Below, in pieces: positions 26,849 to 34,933 of a stretch of 64,000 nt of DNA. The notes below the pieces were generated by a model. That model was given only the letters and a program-made list of their open reading frames with translations, searched no databases and was not told where the DNA came from. Positions within the stretch are counted from its first letter, which is position 1. Each line of letters starts with the position of its first letter. The position numbers and the translations under genes are program-made. Location of the stretch: positions 1,116,001-1,180,000 of the forward strand of contig NZ_JAXMNY010000001.1 in NCBI RefSeq assembly GCF_034670185.1, given 5' to 3'. This DNA comes from Nisaea sp. (lineage in GTDB: Bacteria; Pseudomonadota; Alphaproteobacteria; Thalassobaculales; Thalassobaculaceae).

Positions 26849-27544
26849 TTACATGATTTCCCGTAACAGCGCGGGCACCTCACCGACATTCTTCAGGCGC
26901 CTGAACTGTTTTGCTTTGGCTGGCTCGTCCGCATGCTCCAGCGCCCAAGTAAGGTCATGCGGGATATGCACCCCCCAGCTTCCGGCCGCGATTGCGGGAA
27001 CAATGTCCGACTTCAATGAGTTACCGACCATCATTGCGTTCTCCGGGCTTTGACCGGCCTCTGAGAAAATCCGGCTGTAGGTATCGGCCGTCTTGTCGCT
27101 GACGATCTCAATCGCATCGAACAGTTCCCCCAGCCCCGACGCCGCCAGTTTCCGCTCCTGATCAAACAGGTCGCCTTTGGTGATCAGCACCATGCGATAG
27201 TCCGGCGCGAGCTGTTCGAGGGTTTCACGCACGAAAGGAAGTGTTTCGACAGGATGCGCATGCATCTCCCTGCCGGCAGACAGGATTTGCTCAATCACGC
27301 GCGCCGGAACGCGTTCATCCGTCACTTCAATCGCGGTTTCCACCATCGACAGGGTAAAGCCCTTGATCCCGAACCCGTAGACCTTGAGGTTGCGTCTCTC
27401 CGCAGCCAGAAGTCTTTCGCGGAGATGGTCGGGCTCAGCGAAATCGATGAGGAGTTCGGTGAAGCGCTCTTCCGTCAGCTTGAAAAAGCGCTCGTTCTCC
27501 CAGAGCGTGTCATCGGCATCGAAGCCGAGTGTAGTCACTTTCAT
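26849..27544 (-). CDS. HAD-family hydrolase (YjjG/haloacid dehalogenase-like phosphatase)
   Basis: A 231-residue HAD enzyme. ATG 27544 has GGAGTAACC directly upstream and starts with KVTTLGFDADDTLW, which gives motif I DxDDT with the nucleophile Asp. Motif II is LITKGD, the lysine lies in the SGLGELFDAIEIVSDK region, and motif III/IV is MMVGNSLKSDI. The cap is the helical C1 type. Substrate is probably a small phosphorylated metabolite; none can be named. Its stop faces the hybrid kinase stop across a 122-bp gap. Confidence 0.85.
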   Translation of the reverse strand: MKVTTLGFDADDTLWENERFFKLTEERFTELLIDFAEPDHLRERLLAAERRNLKVYGFGIKGFTLSMVETAIEVTDERVPARVIEQILSAGREMHAHPVETLPFVRETLEQLAPDYRMVLITKGDLFDQERKLAASGLGELFDAIEIVSDKTADTYSRIFSEAGQSPENAMMVGNSLKSDIVPAIAAGSWGVHIPHDLTWALEHADEPAKAKQFRRLKNVGEVPALLREIM

Positions 27545-27581
27545 GGTTACTCCATTTAGGCCAATATCGGCATCCGAAGCA

Positions 27582-28487
27582 TCAGGCCATCTGCAGGATC
27601 TCATTCTGCCTCAGATTCTCCACCATGAAATCCACCAGCGCCCGCACTTTTGCCGAGGCGATGCGACCTTCCGGATGAACCACGTGTACGGGAACCGGGA
27701 CCGGTCTGAAGGCATCAAGGACCGTCTTTAACGTACCGTCCCGGATACCCGCTGCAACCTGATAGGACAGCAGCCGCGAAATCCCCCATCCGCCGCGCAG
27801 AAGTTCAAGAATTGCATCGTTCGTATTGAGCGCCAGACGCGTTTCGGATTCGAAGACGAAAGGCTTTCCGTTCTGCATGAAGGTCCAGGAGATCCGGCTG
27901 CCAAATGCAAGCGGGTTGATAAGGCGATGGTCGGCAAGATCGGAGGGATGTTCCGGTGATCCGTGCTTTTCGAAATAAGCCGGAGCCCCTACGACCACGC
28001 GGCAGACCGATCCCACGCGGATCGCCGTCAGGGATGAGTCCGGTAGCTCCCCGATGCGGATGGCGACATCCAGCCCCTCCTCTACAACATTCACGACCCG
28101 GTCGACGAACAGGGTTTCGGCCGTGACGTCGCCGAACTTGTCGAGAAACGCTCCGAGTATGGGTGTAACGACGTGACAGCCGAACAGGACAGGCGCTGTC
28201 ACCCGGATGTGTCCTCTTGGGGCCTGGGGGGAGCCTCCGACCGATTCTTCAGCCTGCTCGAGCGCATTCAGGATTGAACGCCCGTCCGCCAGCAGCCTGC
28301 GGCCGTTTTCGGTCAGGCGAACGGACCGGGTCGTGCGGACAAGGAGCCGGGTATTCAGACGCGCCTCAAGCGCGGAGACCGCGCGCGTGACCGCAGGCGG
28401 CGACATGGCAAGTAGCCGCGCCGCAGCGGCAAAACCGCCCGTTTCAGCGACTTTCACAAAGACCTGTAACTCGCGAAATCGATCCAT
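27582..28487 (-). CDS. LysR-family transcriptional regulator
   Basis: A 301-residue LTTR. The N-terminal winged helix (RELQVFVKVAETGGFAAAAR, PPAVTRAVSALEARL at 30-44) binds DNA; residues from about 92 form the two-lobed effector domain (RVTAPVLFGCHVV). It is divergent from the AhpD/flavoprotein/HPP cluster starting at 28623, the classic layout in which an LTTR controls the divergent operon and itself. Effector unknown; the target genes suggest peroxide or electrophile stress. Confidence 0.92.
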   Translation of the reverse strand: MDRFRELQVFVKVAETGGFAAAARLLAMSPPAVTRAVSALEARLNTRLLVRTTRSVRLTENGRRLLADGRSILNALEQAEESVGGSPQAPRGHIRVTAPVLFGCHVVTPILGAFLDKFGDVTAETLFVDRVVNVVEEGLDVAIRIGELPDSSLTAIRVGSVCRVVVGAPAYFEKHGSPEHPSDLADHRLINPLAFGSRISWTFMQNGKPFVFESETRLALNTNDAILELLRGGWGISRLLSYQVAAGIRDGTLKTVLDAFRPVPVPVHVVHPEGRIASAKVRALVDFMVENLRQNEILQMA

Positions 28488-28622
28488 CGTTAATTCCGGA
28501 AATTGGAATAGTTTTTTCCATTATATGCGCATTCATTCTTTTATCGGAATAGACGATCTGAATTGGGCGCCGGAGATCACTGCTTCCCCAATCCATAACC
28601 GCCGGCGATGAAAGGATCTGAC
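28488..28622. promoter_or_regulatory. Divergent LysR/ahpD-like control region with inverted repeats
   Basis: Within 135 bp, TTCCGGAA at 28494-28501 is a perfect palindrome and ATTCC/GGAAT half-sites recur between 28492 and 28519 and again near 28545, on AT-rich background. This is a plausible LysR operator for both directions. The ribosome site AAAGGA precedes ATG 28623 by 7 nt. Confidence 0.45.
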
Positions 28623-29171
28623 ATGAGCCGTATTGCCAAAATCACCACGGAAACCGCAAACAATGAACAGAGCGCCCTGCTCGATGCCATTAAAGGCAAG
28701 CTGGGTATGGTGCCCAATTTCCTCGCCGTTCTCGCCCAGTCGCCGACAGCGCTGACATCCTTCCTCGGCCTGCATGAAATCGCCGGCTCAGGAGCCCTCG
28801 ACGCACAGACCCGGGAACGGATCGCCATTGCCCTCGCCGACCGGAACAGCTGCCAGTATTGCCTCTCCGCCCATACAGCCATTGGCCGCAAGTCGGGCCT
28901 GACGGATGCGGACATGACCGCAAACCGCTCCGGCGGGTCGACCGATGAACGGGCTGCGGCCGCCGTTGCCTTCGCGCTGGCCTTGAGCGAGCACAAGGGA
29001 TCACTGACCGAGGCCGAGTTCAGTGCTGTCCGGGACGCCGGCTATTCGGATGCAGAAATCGTCGAGATCGTGGTCCATGTCGGCATGAACCTGCTGACCA
29101 ACATCCTCGCTAAATCGACCGAGGTCGATATCGACTTCCCGAAGATCGCGCTGACGGCCCGCGCCGCCTGA
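28623..29171 (+). CDS. AhpD-family (carboxymuconolactone decarboxylase-like) peroxidase-related protein
   Basis: A 182-residue all-helical protein. ATG 28623 (MSRIAKIT) follows AAAGGA; the frame's ATG at 28608 has no such site. The CxxC active site is NSCQYCLSAH near residues 77-86, with the conserved histidine after it, as in AhpD alkylhydroperoxidase and its uncharacterised relatives (PMVPNFLAVLAQSP is also family-typical). It probably reduces organic hydroperoxides or acts as a disulfide relay. First gene of a three-gene cluster opposite a LysR regulator. Confidence 0.88.
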   Translation: MSRIAKITTETANNEQSALLDAIKGKLGMVPNFLAVLAQSPTALTSFLGLHEIAGSGALDAQTRERIAIALADRNSCQYCLSAHTAIGRKSGLTDADMTANRSGGSTDERAAAAVAFALALSEHKGSLTEAEFSAVRDAGYSDAEIVEIVVHVGMNLLTNILAKSTEVDIDFPKIALTARAA

Positions 29172-29234
29172 GCGCTACCGGAGGGGCGGCCTGCCTGCCG
29201 TCCCTCCTCGCCCATCAGACAGGAGACCGCGACC

Positions 29235-29846
29235 ATGCCCAGACCGTTCGCAGAAATCAGCTTTACCCCCAATGTTGAGGCCGCGCAGGAACGCTACGGC
29301 AGCCGGACGCAGATGAGCCGCTTCCAATCGTCCGGAGAAGACAGCTTTATCGGGCTGAACGAGACCGAGACCTCTTTCATCGAGGCCCGGGATGGCTTTT
29401 ACCAGGCAACCGTGTCCGAGACCGGCTGGCCCTATGTCCAGTTCCGTGGCGGCCCTGTGGGGTTTCTCAAAGTGCTCGACGAGAAGACCATCGGCTACGC
29501 GGATTTCCGGGGGAACCGGCAGTATCTCAGCGTCGGCAACATGAACGGTAACGACAGGGTCTCGATGATCCTGATGGATTACGCAAACAGGCGCCGGCTG
29601 AAGCTCTGGGCACGGGCGGAAATCCGGCATGCCGAGGATGCGCCAGACATGCTGGAGCGCCTGCAGCTTCCCGATTACCGGGCGCGCGTCGAACGCGCAG
29701 TCGTTCTTACCGTTGAGGCAACAGACTGGAACTGCCCGCAGCACATCACGCCCCGCTTCACGGAAGCAGACATTGACAAAGCCGTTGCGCCACTGCGTGA
29801 CCGGTTGAGCTATCTGGAAACCAGGCTGGCCGAACTGGGGGGATGA
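29235..29846 (+). CDS. Pyridoxamine 5'-phosphate oxidase-like FMN-binding protein
   Basis: A 203-residue split-barrel flavoprotein. AGGAG lies 9 nt before ATG 29235. The block ATVSETGWPYVQFRGGP, then YADFRGNRQYLSVGNM and VSMILMDYANRRRLKLWA match the PNPOx-like family that binds FMN or F420 and reduces varied substrates; the C-terminus (NCPQHITPRFTEADI) is typical of a subgroup linked to stress operons. It is not PdxH. It lies 63 bp after the AhpD-like gene and 4 bp before the HPP gene, so all three are probably cotranscribed. Confidence 0.87.
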   Translation: MPRPFAEISFTPNVEAAQERYGSRTQMSRFQSSGEDSFIGLNETETSFIEARDGFYQATVSETGWPYVQFRGGPVGFLKVLDEKTIGYADFRGNRQYLSVGNMNGNDRVSMILMDYANRRRLKLWARAEIRHAEDAPDMLERLQLPDYRARVERAVVLTVEATDWNCPQHITPRFTEADIDKAVAPLRDRLSYLETRLAELGG

Positions 29847-29850
29847 TTCT

Positions 29851-30357
29851 GTGCCGAACCTTCTTAGGAAAATGACCGGCGGTGGCGCCTGCCCTGAACC
29901 GGCAAGACCGACCGCAGCGCTTCTCAGTGGCCTTGGCGCCATGCTTGCCATCGGTTTCGCCGCCGGCCTCTCGGAAATGCTGGACGCCGTGCTGATGATG
30001 GCACCGTTCGGTGCCTCCTGTTTTCTGGCCTTTGCTCTACCGGAAAGCCCCCTCGCACAGCCGCGCAATATTGTATTTGGTCACCTGATGTCCAGCCTCG
30101 TCGGTCTTGCGGTTCTGTCTATCTTCGGCCCGGAGTGGCCCGGCATGGCACTCGCTGTCGGACTGGCTATTTCCGCGATGATGTGGACTGGAACAGGGCA
30201 CGCACCGGCGGGGGCCGATCCGGTCGTGATCTTCGTACTTCAGCCGGGCCCGGCATTTCTGCTGACACCCGTCCTGTCCGGAGCTCTTTTGATCGTCGTC
30301 GCGGCGCTGCTTTTCAACAATCTGCGCCCGGGTAAGAAATATCCGGTCTATTGGTGA
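29851..30357 (+). CDS. HPP-family integral membrane protein
   Basis: A 168-residue protein from GTG 29851 with GGGGGG upstream. Four to five TM helices; the family block MMAPFGASCFLAFALPESPL, then the QPRNIVFGHLMSSLVG element that defines HPP (PF04982), and GADPVVIF later. Plant and cyanobacterial relatives transport nitrite into plastids; bacterial function is mostly unknown. It ends the AhpD/flavoprotein cluster and is 4 bp from the convergent ggt stop. Confidence 0.88.
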   Translation: MPNLLRKMTGGGACPEPARPTAALLSGLGAMLAIGFAAGLSEMLDAVLMMAPFGASCFLAFALPESPLAQPRNIVFGHLMSSLVGLAVLSIFGPEWPGMALAVGLAISAMMWTGTGHAPAGADPVVIFVLQPGPAFLLTPVLSGALLIVVAALLFNNLRPGKKYPVYW

Positions 30358-30361
30358 CTGT

Positions 30362-32104
30362 TCAGTCGCCCCTCACCGCGCCTTCACGCCGCGGATCGGC
30401 CGCGCCGGAGAGCTTGCCGTCACCGATCATGATGGCGTGGAGTCCGGAATTCATGGACCGGACCTTCACCGTGTGTCCTTTCGCTTCGAGCGCCGAACGC
30501 CACGACGCAACCGGCGTTCCTTCTTCCAGATCCGTCGGGCCGTTCCGGTTGCTGACATGCCCCATATCGACCGCCTGCTGCGGGTCCATACCCCAGTCGA
30601 TCATCCCGATCAGCGCCCAGGCCACATAGGGAATGATCCGGCTGCCTCCGGGTGAGCCGATAAGAATCACGGGACGCCCGTCCTTCAGAACAATCGTCGG
30701 CGCCATGGAGCTGCGCGGGCGCTTGCCGCCTTCAACGCGATTGGCGATCGGCTTGCCATCCTTCTCCGGGAGGAAAGAGAAATCGGTCAGCTCGTTGTTC
30801 AGCAGGAAACCACCAGCCATCAGACGGCTGCCAAAGCCGGTCTCGATCGTCGTGGTCATGGAGACCGCGTTTCCAGCAGCATCGACAATGACAAAATGAC
30901 TGGTCCCGGCCCGCTCCGGCTGCTGATCGGGAAAGAGATCCCCCTTTCTGGCGAAAGGAGGAGTGCCGGGCTCAGCTTTTTCCATGGCATGCCGGGTATC
31001 GATCAGTGCCGCCCGCGCTCTCAGATAGTGCGGGTCGAGCAAACCGCGTACGGGAACCGGCACGTAATCGTCATCCGCCATGTAGAGCGCCCGATCCGCG
31101 TAAGCGAGCCGCGACGCCTCGGCAAAAAGATGCGCTGCAACAGGGCCATAGCCGACGGACCTCATGTCGAATTGAGCAAGCATTCCCAATATCTGGCCGA
31201 CAGTCAGTGCACCGGAACTTGGCGGCCCCATGCCGCAGATTTCATATGTCCGATAGGCAACGCAGACCGGTGCCCGCTCAATCGCCCGGTATCCCGCTAG
31301 ATCAGCCGCTGTCATGAGGCTGGGGTTATCCGGTGTGGACGCCAGTGCGGTCAAAATGCTTTCCGCGATCTCGCCTTCATAAAAAGCTTTCGCGCCGCCG
31401 GTCGCTATCGTCTCCAGACTGTCTGCAAAAGCCGGGTTCCTCAGGACGGCTCCAGAGGATTTCGGCGAGCCGTCTGAATTGAAGAAATAGTCGCCGCTGC
31501 CTGATTTCTGATCAGGCAACCCGCGCTCTGCCGCCCGGGCAATGGCTCCGGCGAGCCGTGGTGAGATTTCGAAACCGTCCCTTGCCATCCGGATCGCCGG
31601 CTGGAACAGATCAGGCCACGGCAGGCTTCCATGCGCTTCATGTGCCATATCGAGTAGTGCGACCGTACCAGGCACACCGACGGAGCCGGCGCCGTTCACA
31701 GCCTCCCAAAACCCTTTCCGGTTGCCGTCAGACTTCAGGAAGTAGTCAGATCCCGCCGGAGCCGGTGCGGTCTCCCGTCCGTCATAAGTTGTGAGTTGTC
31801 CTGTAGCTGCGTCCCAGTAGACGAGAAACGCACCACCGCCGATACCAGAGGATTGCGGCTCCACGAGATTAAGCACCATCTGCACGGCAACCGCCGCGTC
31901 GATGGCGTTGCCACCTGCCTTGAGGATATCGTACCCGGCTTCGGCAGCATGCGGATTGGCGGCCGCTACCATGAACTGCTTGGCAGTCGCACCGGTTTGC
32001 TCCGTCAGCCCGCTTGGGCCTTCCGGTTGAATGTCGGCTGCGAATGCCGCGCCGCCGATCAGGCCAAGCCCGACAGCAGCTATCAAATGCTTGTAAATGG
32101 TCAT
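30362..32104 (-). CDS. ggt: Gamma-glutamyltransferase, periplasmic
   Basis: A 580-residue Ntn-hydrolase precursor. Signal peptide residues 1-22 (ends AAFAADI). The large-subunit region has AANPHAAEAGYDIL and GIGGGAFLVYWD; the autoprocessing site is the threonine in AGTSHFVIVDAAGN, which becomes the N-terminal nucleophile of the small subunit, followed by TTTIETGFGS and PRSSMAPTIV. It cleaves or transfers the gamma-glutamyl group of glutathione in the periplasm. Single-gene unit, tail to tail with the HPP gene. Length is normal. Confidence 0.94.
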   Translation of the reverse strand: MTIYKHLIAAVGLGLIGGAAFAADIQPEGPSGLTEQTGATAKQFMVAAANPHAAEAGYDILKAGGNAIDAAVAVQMVLNLVEPQSSGIGGGAFLVYWDAATGQLTTYDGRETAPAPAGSDYFLKSDGNRKGFWEAVNGAGSVGVPGTVALLDMAHEAHGSLPWPDLFQPAIRMARDGFEISPRLAGAIARAAERGLPDQKSGSGDYFFNSDGSPKSSGAVLRNPAFADSLETIATGGAKAFYEGEIAESILTALASTPDNPSLMTAADLAGYRAIERAPVCVAYRTYEICGMGPPSSGALTVGQILGMLAQFDMRSVGYGPVAAHLFAEASRLAYADRALYMADDDYVPVPVRGLLDPHYLRARAALIDTRHAMEKAEPGTPPFARKGDLFPDQQPERAGTSHFVIVDAAGNAVSMTTTIETGFGSRLMAGGFLLNNELTDFSFLPEKDGKPIANRVEGGKRPRSSMAPTIVLKDGRPVILIGSPGGSRIIPYVAWALIGMIDWGMDPQQAVDMGHVSNRNGPTDLEEGTPVASWRSALEAKGHTVKVRSMNSGLHAIMIGDGKLSGAADPRREGAVRGD

Positions 32105-32167
32105 CAGTCACTCCCCCCGTCGGATGTACAGGTGGTGACGCGGGCGGATTTTGGGAAGATTAAATTT

Positions 32168-32242
32168 TGGTGACCCCTACGGGAATCGAACCCGTGTTTC
32201 AGCCGTGAGAGGGCCGCGTCCTAACCGCTAGACGAAGGGGCC
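32168..32242 (-). tRNA. tRNA-Glu (CTC)
   Basis: Read on the minus strand, GGCCCCTTCGTCTAGCGGTT opens a full cloverleaf; the anticodon loop CTCTCAC gives anticodon CTC, the T-arm GGTTCGATTCC is standard, and CCA is encoded. The acceptor pairs fully with one G-U. It is separated from the two TTC isoacceptors by an orphan glycosyltransferase gene. Confidence 0.95.
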
Positions 32243-32288
32243 GAAGCCAGAATTTTCGCGTCAAACACGCGATCAAGCAGGATACAGG

Positions 32289-33266
32289 TCACGTCAGAAG
32301 AGCTTTCCACTCCGCCTCAATCACCGGCAAATCGTACTTGTCGCGAGTATATGCCTGCCCCTGATGCAGTTTGTCGAGATAGAAATCAGGCCGCGCCAGA
32401 ACATCCCTTATCCCGCCGAGAAAATCATTTGTCAGAACTGACCATTCGGCAAGAGACTGATAGCTCGGAATTGGCGCTGCAATGGCAAGCCGCCCGGCTG
32501 CAATGGCCGTAACCAAGCGGTTGGCGCTCTTCAATTCACTCCAACCGTCATTCCGTTTAGGGATCAGCACCAGATCGGTTTCAGCCAGGATCTTATCCTG
32601 AAGATCGGGAACCCATTCCTCGAACCGGATAACAAAGTCTGCCGTGCTTGTGGCCAGAACCTGATCGAACGACGATTTGAAAGCTGACAGTATGGTCAGT
32701 TCAATCCGTCTGTCCGCTGTCAGAGGAGCAAGAGCATCGGCTATGCCCGCTAATGATGCTGCATTCGTGTTGGAACCGTACCAGAGAAGCCGAAGCCGGG
32801 AGTCATTCGGTGCCAGAACCGGCTTACCAAAGGTGCAATCCGGAGGCTCGTTCACGGTTTTGATCGGGATACCGAGCCGTGATCTGAGCTTGGCTGCAAG
32901 TCCGTCTGAACTTGTCGTGCAGAAATCAGCCTGCGCAGCCAACGGTATCATTTCATGCAGCTCAGGATAATCCCACGGATCATCGCAAATATCGAAGATG
33001 ACCCGTTTTCCATCGTCCCGGCACTTCTCTAACAACCAATACATCGGCTTGACCATCTTGCCGAATACGACCTGATCCGCCTTTTGAAATTGCTTCGTGC
33101 TGATTACATCGGCTTCGTCGGCTGAAGCGAAAATCGCCGGATTAAAGCCTGCCCGCAACAAAGCGTTATAAGCCGGCACCAAGCGCAATCTGTTACCCGC
33201 GGTGAGAAAGTAAGGTTCTCCGCCTCTATTGGCGACCTTGGAATAAGTGATTAACGCTGTTCGCAT
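32289..33266 (-). CDS. Orphan GT-B glycosyltransferase inside the tRNA-Glu array
   Basis: A 325-residue protein taken from ATG 33266 (MRTALITYSKV); the frame opens upstream only through TTG or GTG. The N-terminal region FFLTAGNRLRL-like and PAYNALLRAGF, a central LRLLWYGSNTNAAS strand-loop as in group 1 transferases, then DLVLIPKRNDGWSELKSANRLVTAIAAG, which recalls the donor-site helix NKL-EY-A-G of GT-B enzymes. No TM segment. GC content looks lower than in neighbours. It lies between tRNA-Glu(CTC) and a tRNA relic, an arrangement suggesting insertion. Substrate unknown. Confidence 0.7.
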   Translation of the reverse strand: MRTALITYSKVANRGGEPYFLTAGNRLRLVPAYNALLRAGFNPAIFASADEADVISTKQFQKADQVVFGKMVKPMYWLLEKCRDDGKRVIFDICDDPWDYPELHEMIPLAAQADFCTTSSDGLAAKLRSRLGIPIKTVNEPPDCTFGKPVLAPNDSRLRLLWYGSNTNAASLAGIADALAPLTADRRIELTILSAFKSSFDQVLATSTADFVIRFEEWVPDLQDKILAETDLVLIPKRNDGWSELKSANRLVTAIAAGRLAIAAPIPSYQSLAEWSVLTNDFLGGIRDVLARPDFYLDKLHQGQAYTRDKYDLPVIEAEWKALLT

Positions 33267-33314
33267 CGCCCTATCGTGACGAGTCACCCCTTTACCAAAG
33301 ATCAAGCTCTTTGA

Positions 33315-33389
33315 TGACGACCTCTACGGGATTCGAACCCATGTTGCCAGCTGAAAGACCGGTGGTCCAGGTCTCTAGACGAAGGAGGA
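33315..33389 (-). pseudogene. Decayed tRNA-Glu
   Basis: The minus strand keeps TCGTCTAGAG and GGTTCGAATCCCGTAG, as in the tRNA-Glu(TTC) copies, but the acceptor strands TCCTCCT and AGAGGTC pair at only four of seven positions, the anticodon stem has slipped to a six-base loop, and the 3' end reads TCA rather than CCA. It is a relic, not a working gene. Confidence 0.8.
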
Positions 33390-33437
33390 GCCGGCGAGCG
33401 CAAGGTGTGAACAATACACTCGGCATACTGATGAAAG

Positions 33438-33513
33438 TGGTGACCCCTACGGGATTCGAACCCGTGTTGCCGCCGTGAAAGGGCAGTGTCCTAGGCCTCT
33501 AGACGAAGGGGTC
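33438..33513 (-). tRNA. tRNA-Glu (TTC), copy 2
   Basis: The minus strand reads GACCCCTTCGTCTAGAGGCC to a loop CTTTCAC, anticodon TTC, and ends with encoded CCA (33438-33440). Cloverleaf pairing is complete. It is base-for-base identical to the copy at 33562-33637. Confidence 0.97.
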
Positions 33514-33561
33514 GCCGATGGAGATCACGAATCACTCCAACCGCTCGACACACCGAGAAAG

Positions 33562-33637
33562 TGGTGACCCCTACGGGATTCGAACCCGTGTTGCCGCCGT
33601 GAAAGGGCAGTGTCCTAGGCCTCTAGACGAAGGGGTC
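33562..33637 (-). tRNA. tRNA-Glu (TTC), copy 1
   Basis: Identical over 76 nt to the copy at 33438-33513, anticodon TTC, CCA encoded. It is the first tRNA of the leftward array. The GAAAGTGG bases just 3' of both copies (on the plus strand, left side) are also shared, which suggests tandem duplication. Confidence 0.97.
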
Positions 33638-33820
33638 ATCGTCGAGCGAGGCGTTGGTGTACTCGTTCAACATCGGGAAATCAAGCCCAGAATCTTCATT
33701 CGCGCCACACGCGTTAAATCCCTTTTGATGTTCTTTCAAAAGTCGCGAATAATCACCACCAAGAGCAAGGACGGCCTCTTTGTCCCCTAAACGTGCCGTC
33801 CGCAAACCAGGGAGGAATTC
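33638..33820. promoter_or_regulatory. Upstream region of the tRNA array and of the cyclase-family gene
   Basis: Both the leftward tRNA array and the rightward gene at 33821 must be served from this 183 bp. On the minus strand TTGAAA near 33745 followed by a TTTAAC element about 16 nt on is a possible tRNA promoter, not strong. GGGAGG at 33809-33815 is the ribosome site of the rightward gene. Confidence 0.35.
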
Positions 33821-34879
33821 ATGAAAAAATATGTAGTCGCCGTAATGGCAATCGCCGGGGCGCTCGGATTCGGGGGTGCAGCCAATGCTGAGTGCACACC
33901 GGAAAACTGGAAAGGGTGTGCCGGCAAGCCCTGGGTCGACGGTGACAAGATGGAAACGCCGCTCGGCTCGAAATGGTGGCCGAATCCGCTGTGGGGCGCT
34001 GGGGATGAAGCCGGTTCAACGAACTGGTATCTGAAACCGGAAGTCGTGATGCGCGCCCTATCCCAGATCAAAACCGGGAAAACCTACAAGCTCGGGCATC
34101 CGTATACAGCGGACATGCCGCTTTTCGGCGCCCGTAAATTCTCGCTCCGCATTCCTGGGGCGCCGACCGGAGGGGCCTTCGGCGGCAATCAGGTGCTGTG
34201 GAATGACGAGTTCCTGGCGACCGAGATCGGCCAGGTCGGCACGCAGTTCGACGGCCTCGGCCATATCGGTGTGAATAGTGGAACCGGCGGCAACAAGGGC
34301 GAAATGCGTTGGTACAACGGCTTCACCGCCGATGAGATGATCACGCCTTACGGGCTGAAAAAGCTCGGCACAGAGAAATTGCATCCCATTGTGGCCCGCG
34401 GCATCCTGCTGGACATCGCTGCGGCTCGTGGTGTTGACGCAATGGCTGCGGGTGAAGTCATCACCATGGCCGATGTGCAGGCCGCTCTGAAGAAACAGGG
34501 AATGGAAGGCTTCCAGTTCACCGAGGGAGACGCGATTATCTTCCGCACCGGGTGGGAAAAGTACTGGGACGACGCCGCAACCTACAACAATGGCTGCCCC
34601 GGAATCGGCATGGAAGTCGCACGCTGGGTCGCCGAAGACGTCAAGGCCGGCGTAACCGGTGCCGACACCTGGCCGGTCGATGCGGTTCCGAACCCGGATC
34701 CGGCCTGTGTGTTCTGCGTTCACACCTTCCTGCAGACCAGGCACGGTATCGTTAATCAGGAAAACATGAAGCTTTCGGAGCTGGCCGCCGACGGCGTCTA
34801 CCAGTTCGCCTACATCTACACGCCGACTCCGGTGGCGGGTGCGACGGGCTCAATGGGCGCTCCTCTTGCGATTCGGTAG
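33821..34879 (+). CDS. Periplasmic cyclase-family protein (kynurenine formamidase-like fold)
   Basis: A 352-residue protein. Signal peptide residues 1-23 (ends GAANAEC). The cyclase-family (PF04199) metal motif appears as GTQFDGLGHIG near residues 137-147, a variant of HxGTHxDxPxH common in the longer COG1878 proteins, and the C-terminal half has GDAIIFRTGW and a conserved VHTFLQTRHG region. Several cysteines (E-C-TPENWKGC, CVFC) are compatible with periplasmic disulfides. Family members hydrolyse amides or cyclic substrates with a metal; the substrate here is unknown. Single-gene unit with its own terminator. Confidence 0.85.
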   Translation: MKKYVVAVMAIAGALGFGGAANAECTPENWKGCAGKPWVDGDKMETPLGSKWWPNPLWGAGDEAGSTNWYLKPEVVMRALSQIKTGKTYKLGHPYTADMPLFGARKFSLRIPGAPTGGAFGGNQVLWNDEFLATEIGQVGTQFDGLGHIGVNSGTGGNKGEMRWYNGFTADEMITPYGLKKLGTEKLHPIVARGILLDIAAARGVDAMAAGEVITMADVQAALKKQGMEGFQFTEGDAIIFRTGWEKYWDDAATYNNGCPGIGMEVARWVAEDVKAGVTGADTWPVDAVPNPDPACVFCVHTFLQTRHGIVNQENMKLSELAADGVYQFAYIYTPTPVAGATGSMGAPLAIR

Positions 34880-34900
34880 AGGCGCAACCTTACGATCAGA

Positions 34901-34928
34901 AAAGCGGTGCTTCAGGGCACCGCTTTTT
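34901..34928. terminator. Bidirectional rho-independent terminator
   Basis: A 10-bp stem, AAAGCGGTGC at 34901-34910 with its complement at 34917-34926, six-base loop, T5 on the plus side (34924-34928) and T4 on the minus side. It separates the convergent cyclase-family gene and recJ. Confidence 0.9.
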
Positions 34929-34933
34929 GTTTG

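Noticed and set aside
29175..30068. Minus-strand ORF of 297 codons
   Set aside because: Antisense to the PNPOx-like and HPP genes, both of which have clear signatures.
32168..33637. Reading the repeated tRNA sequences as a phage attachment pair
   Set aside because: No integrase or phage gene is present, and the identical copies are complete tRNA genes, so ordinary tandem duplication explains them.
33623..33805. 60-codon minus-strand ORF
   Set aside because: Its end is tRNA sequence and the rest is promoter region; no ribosome site or homology pattern.
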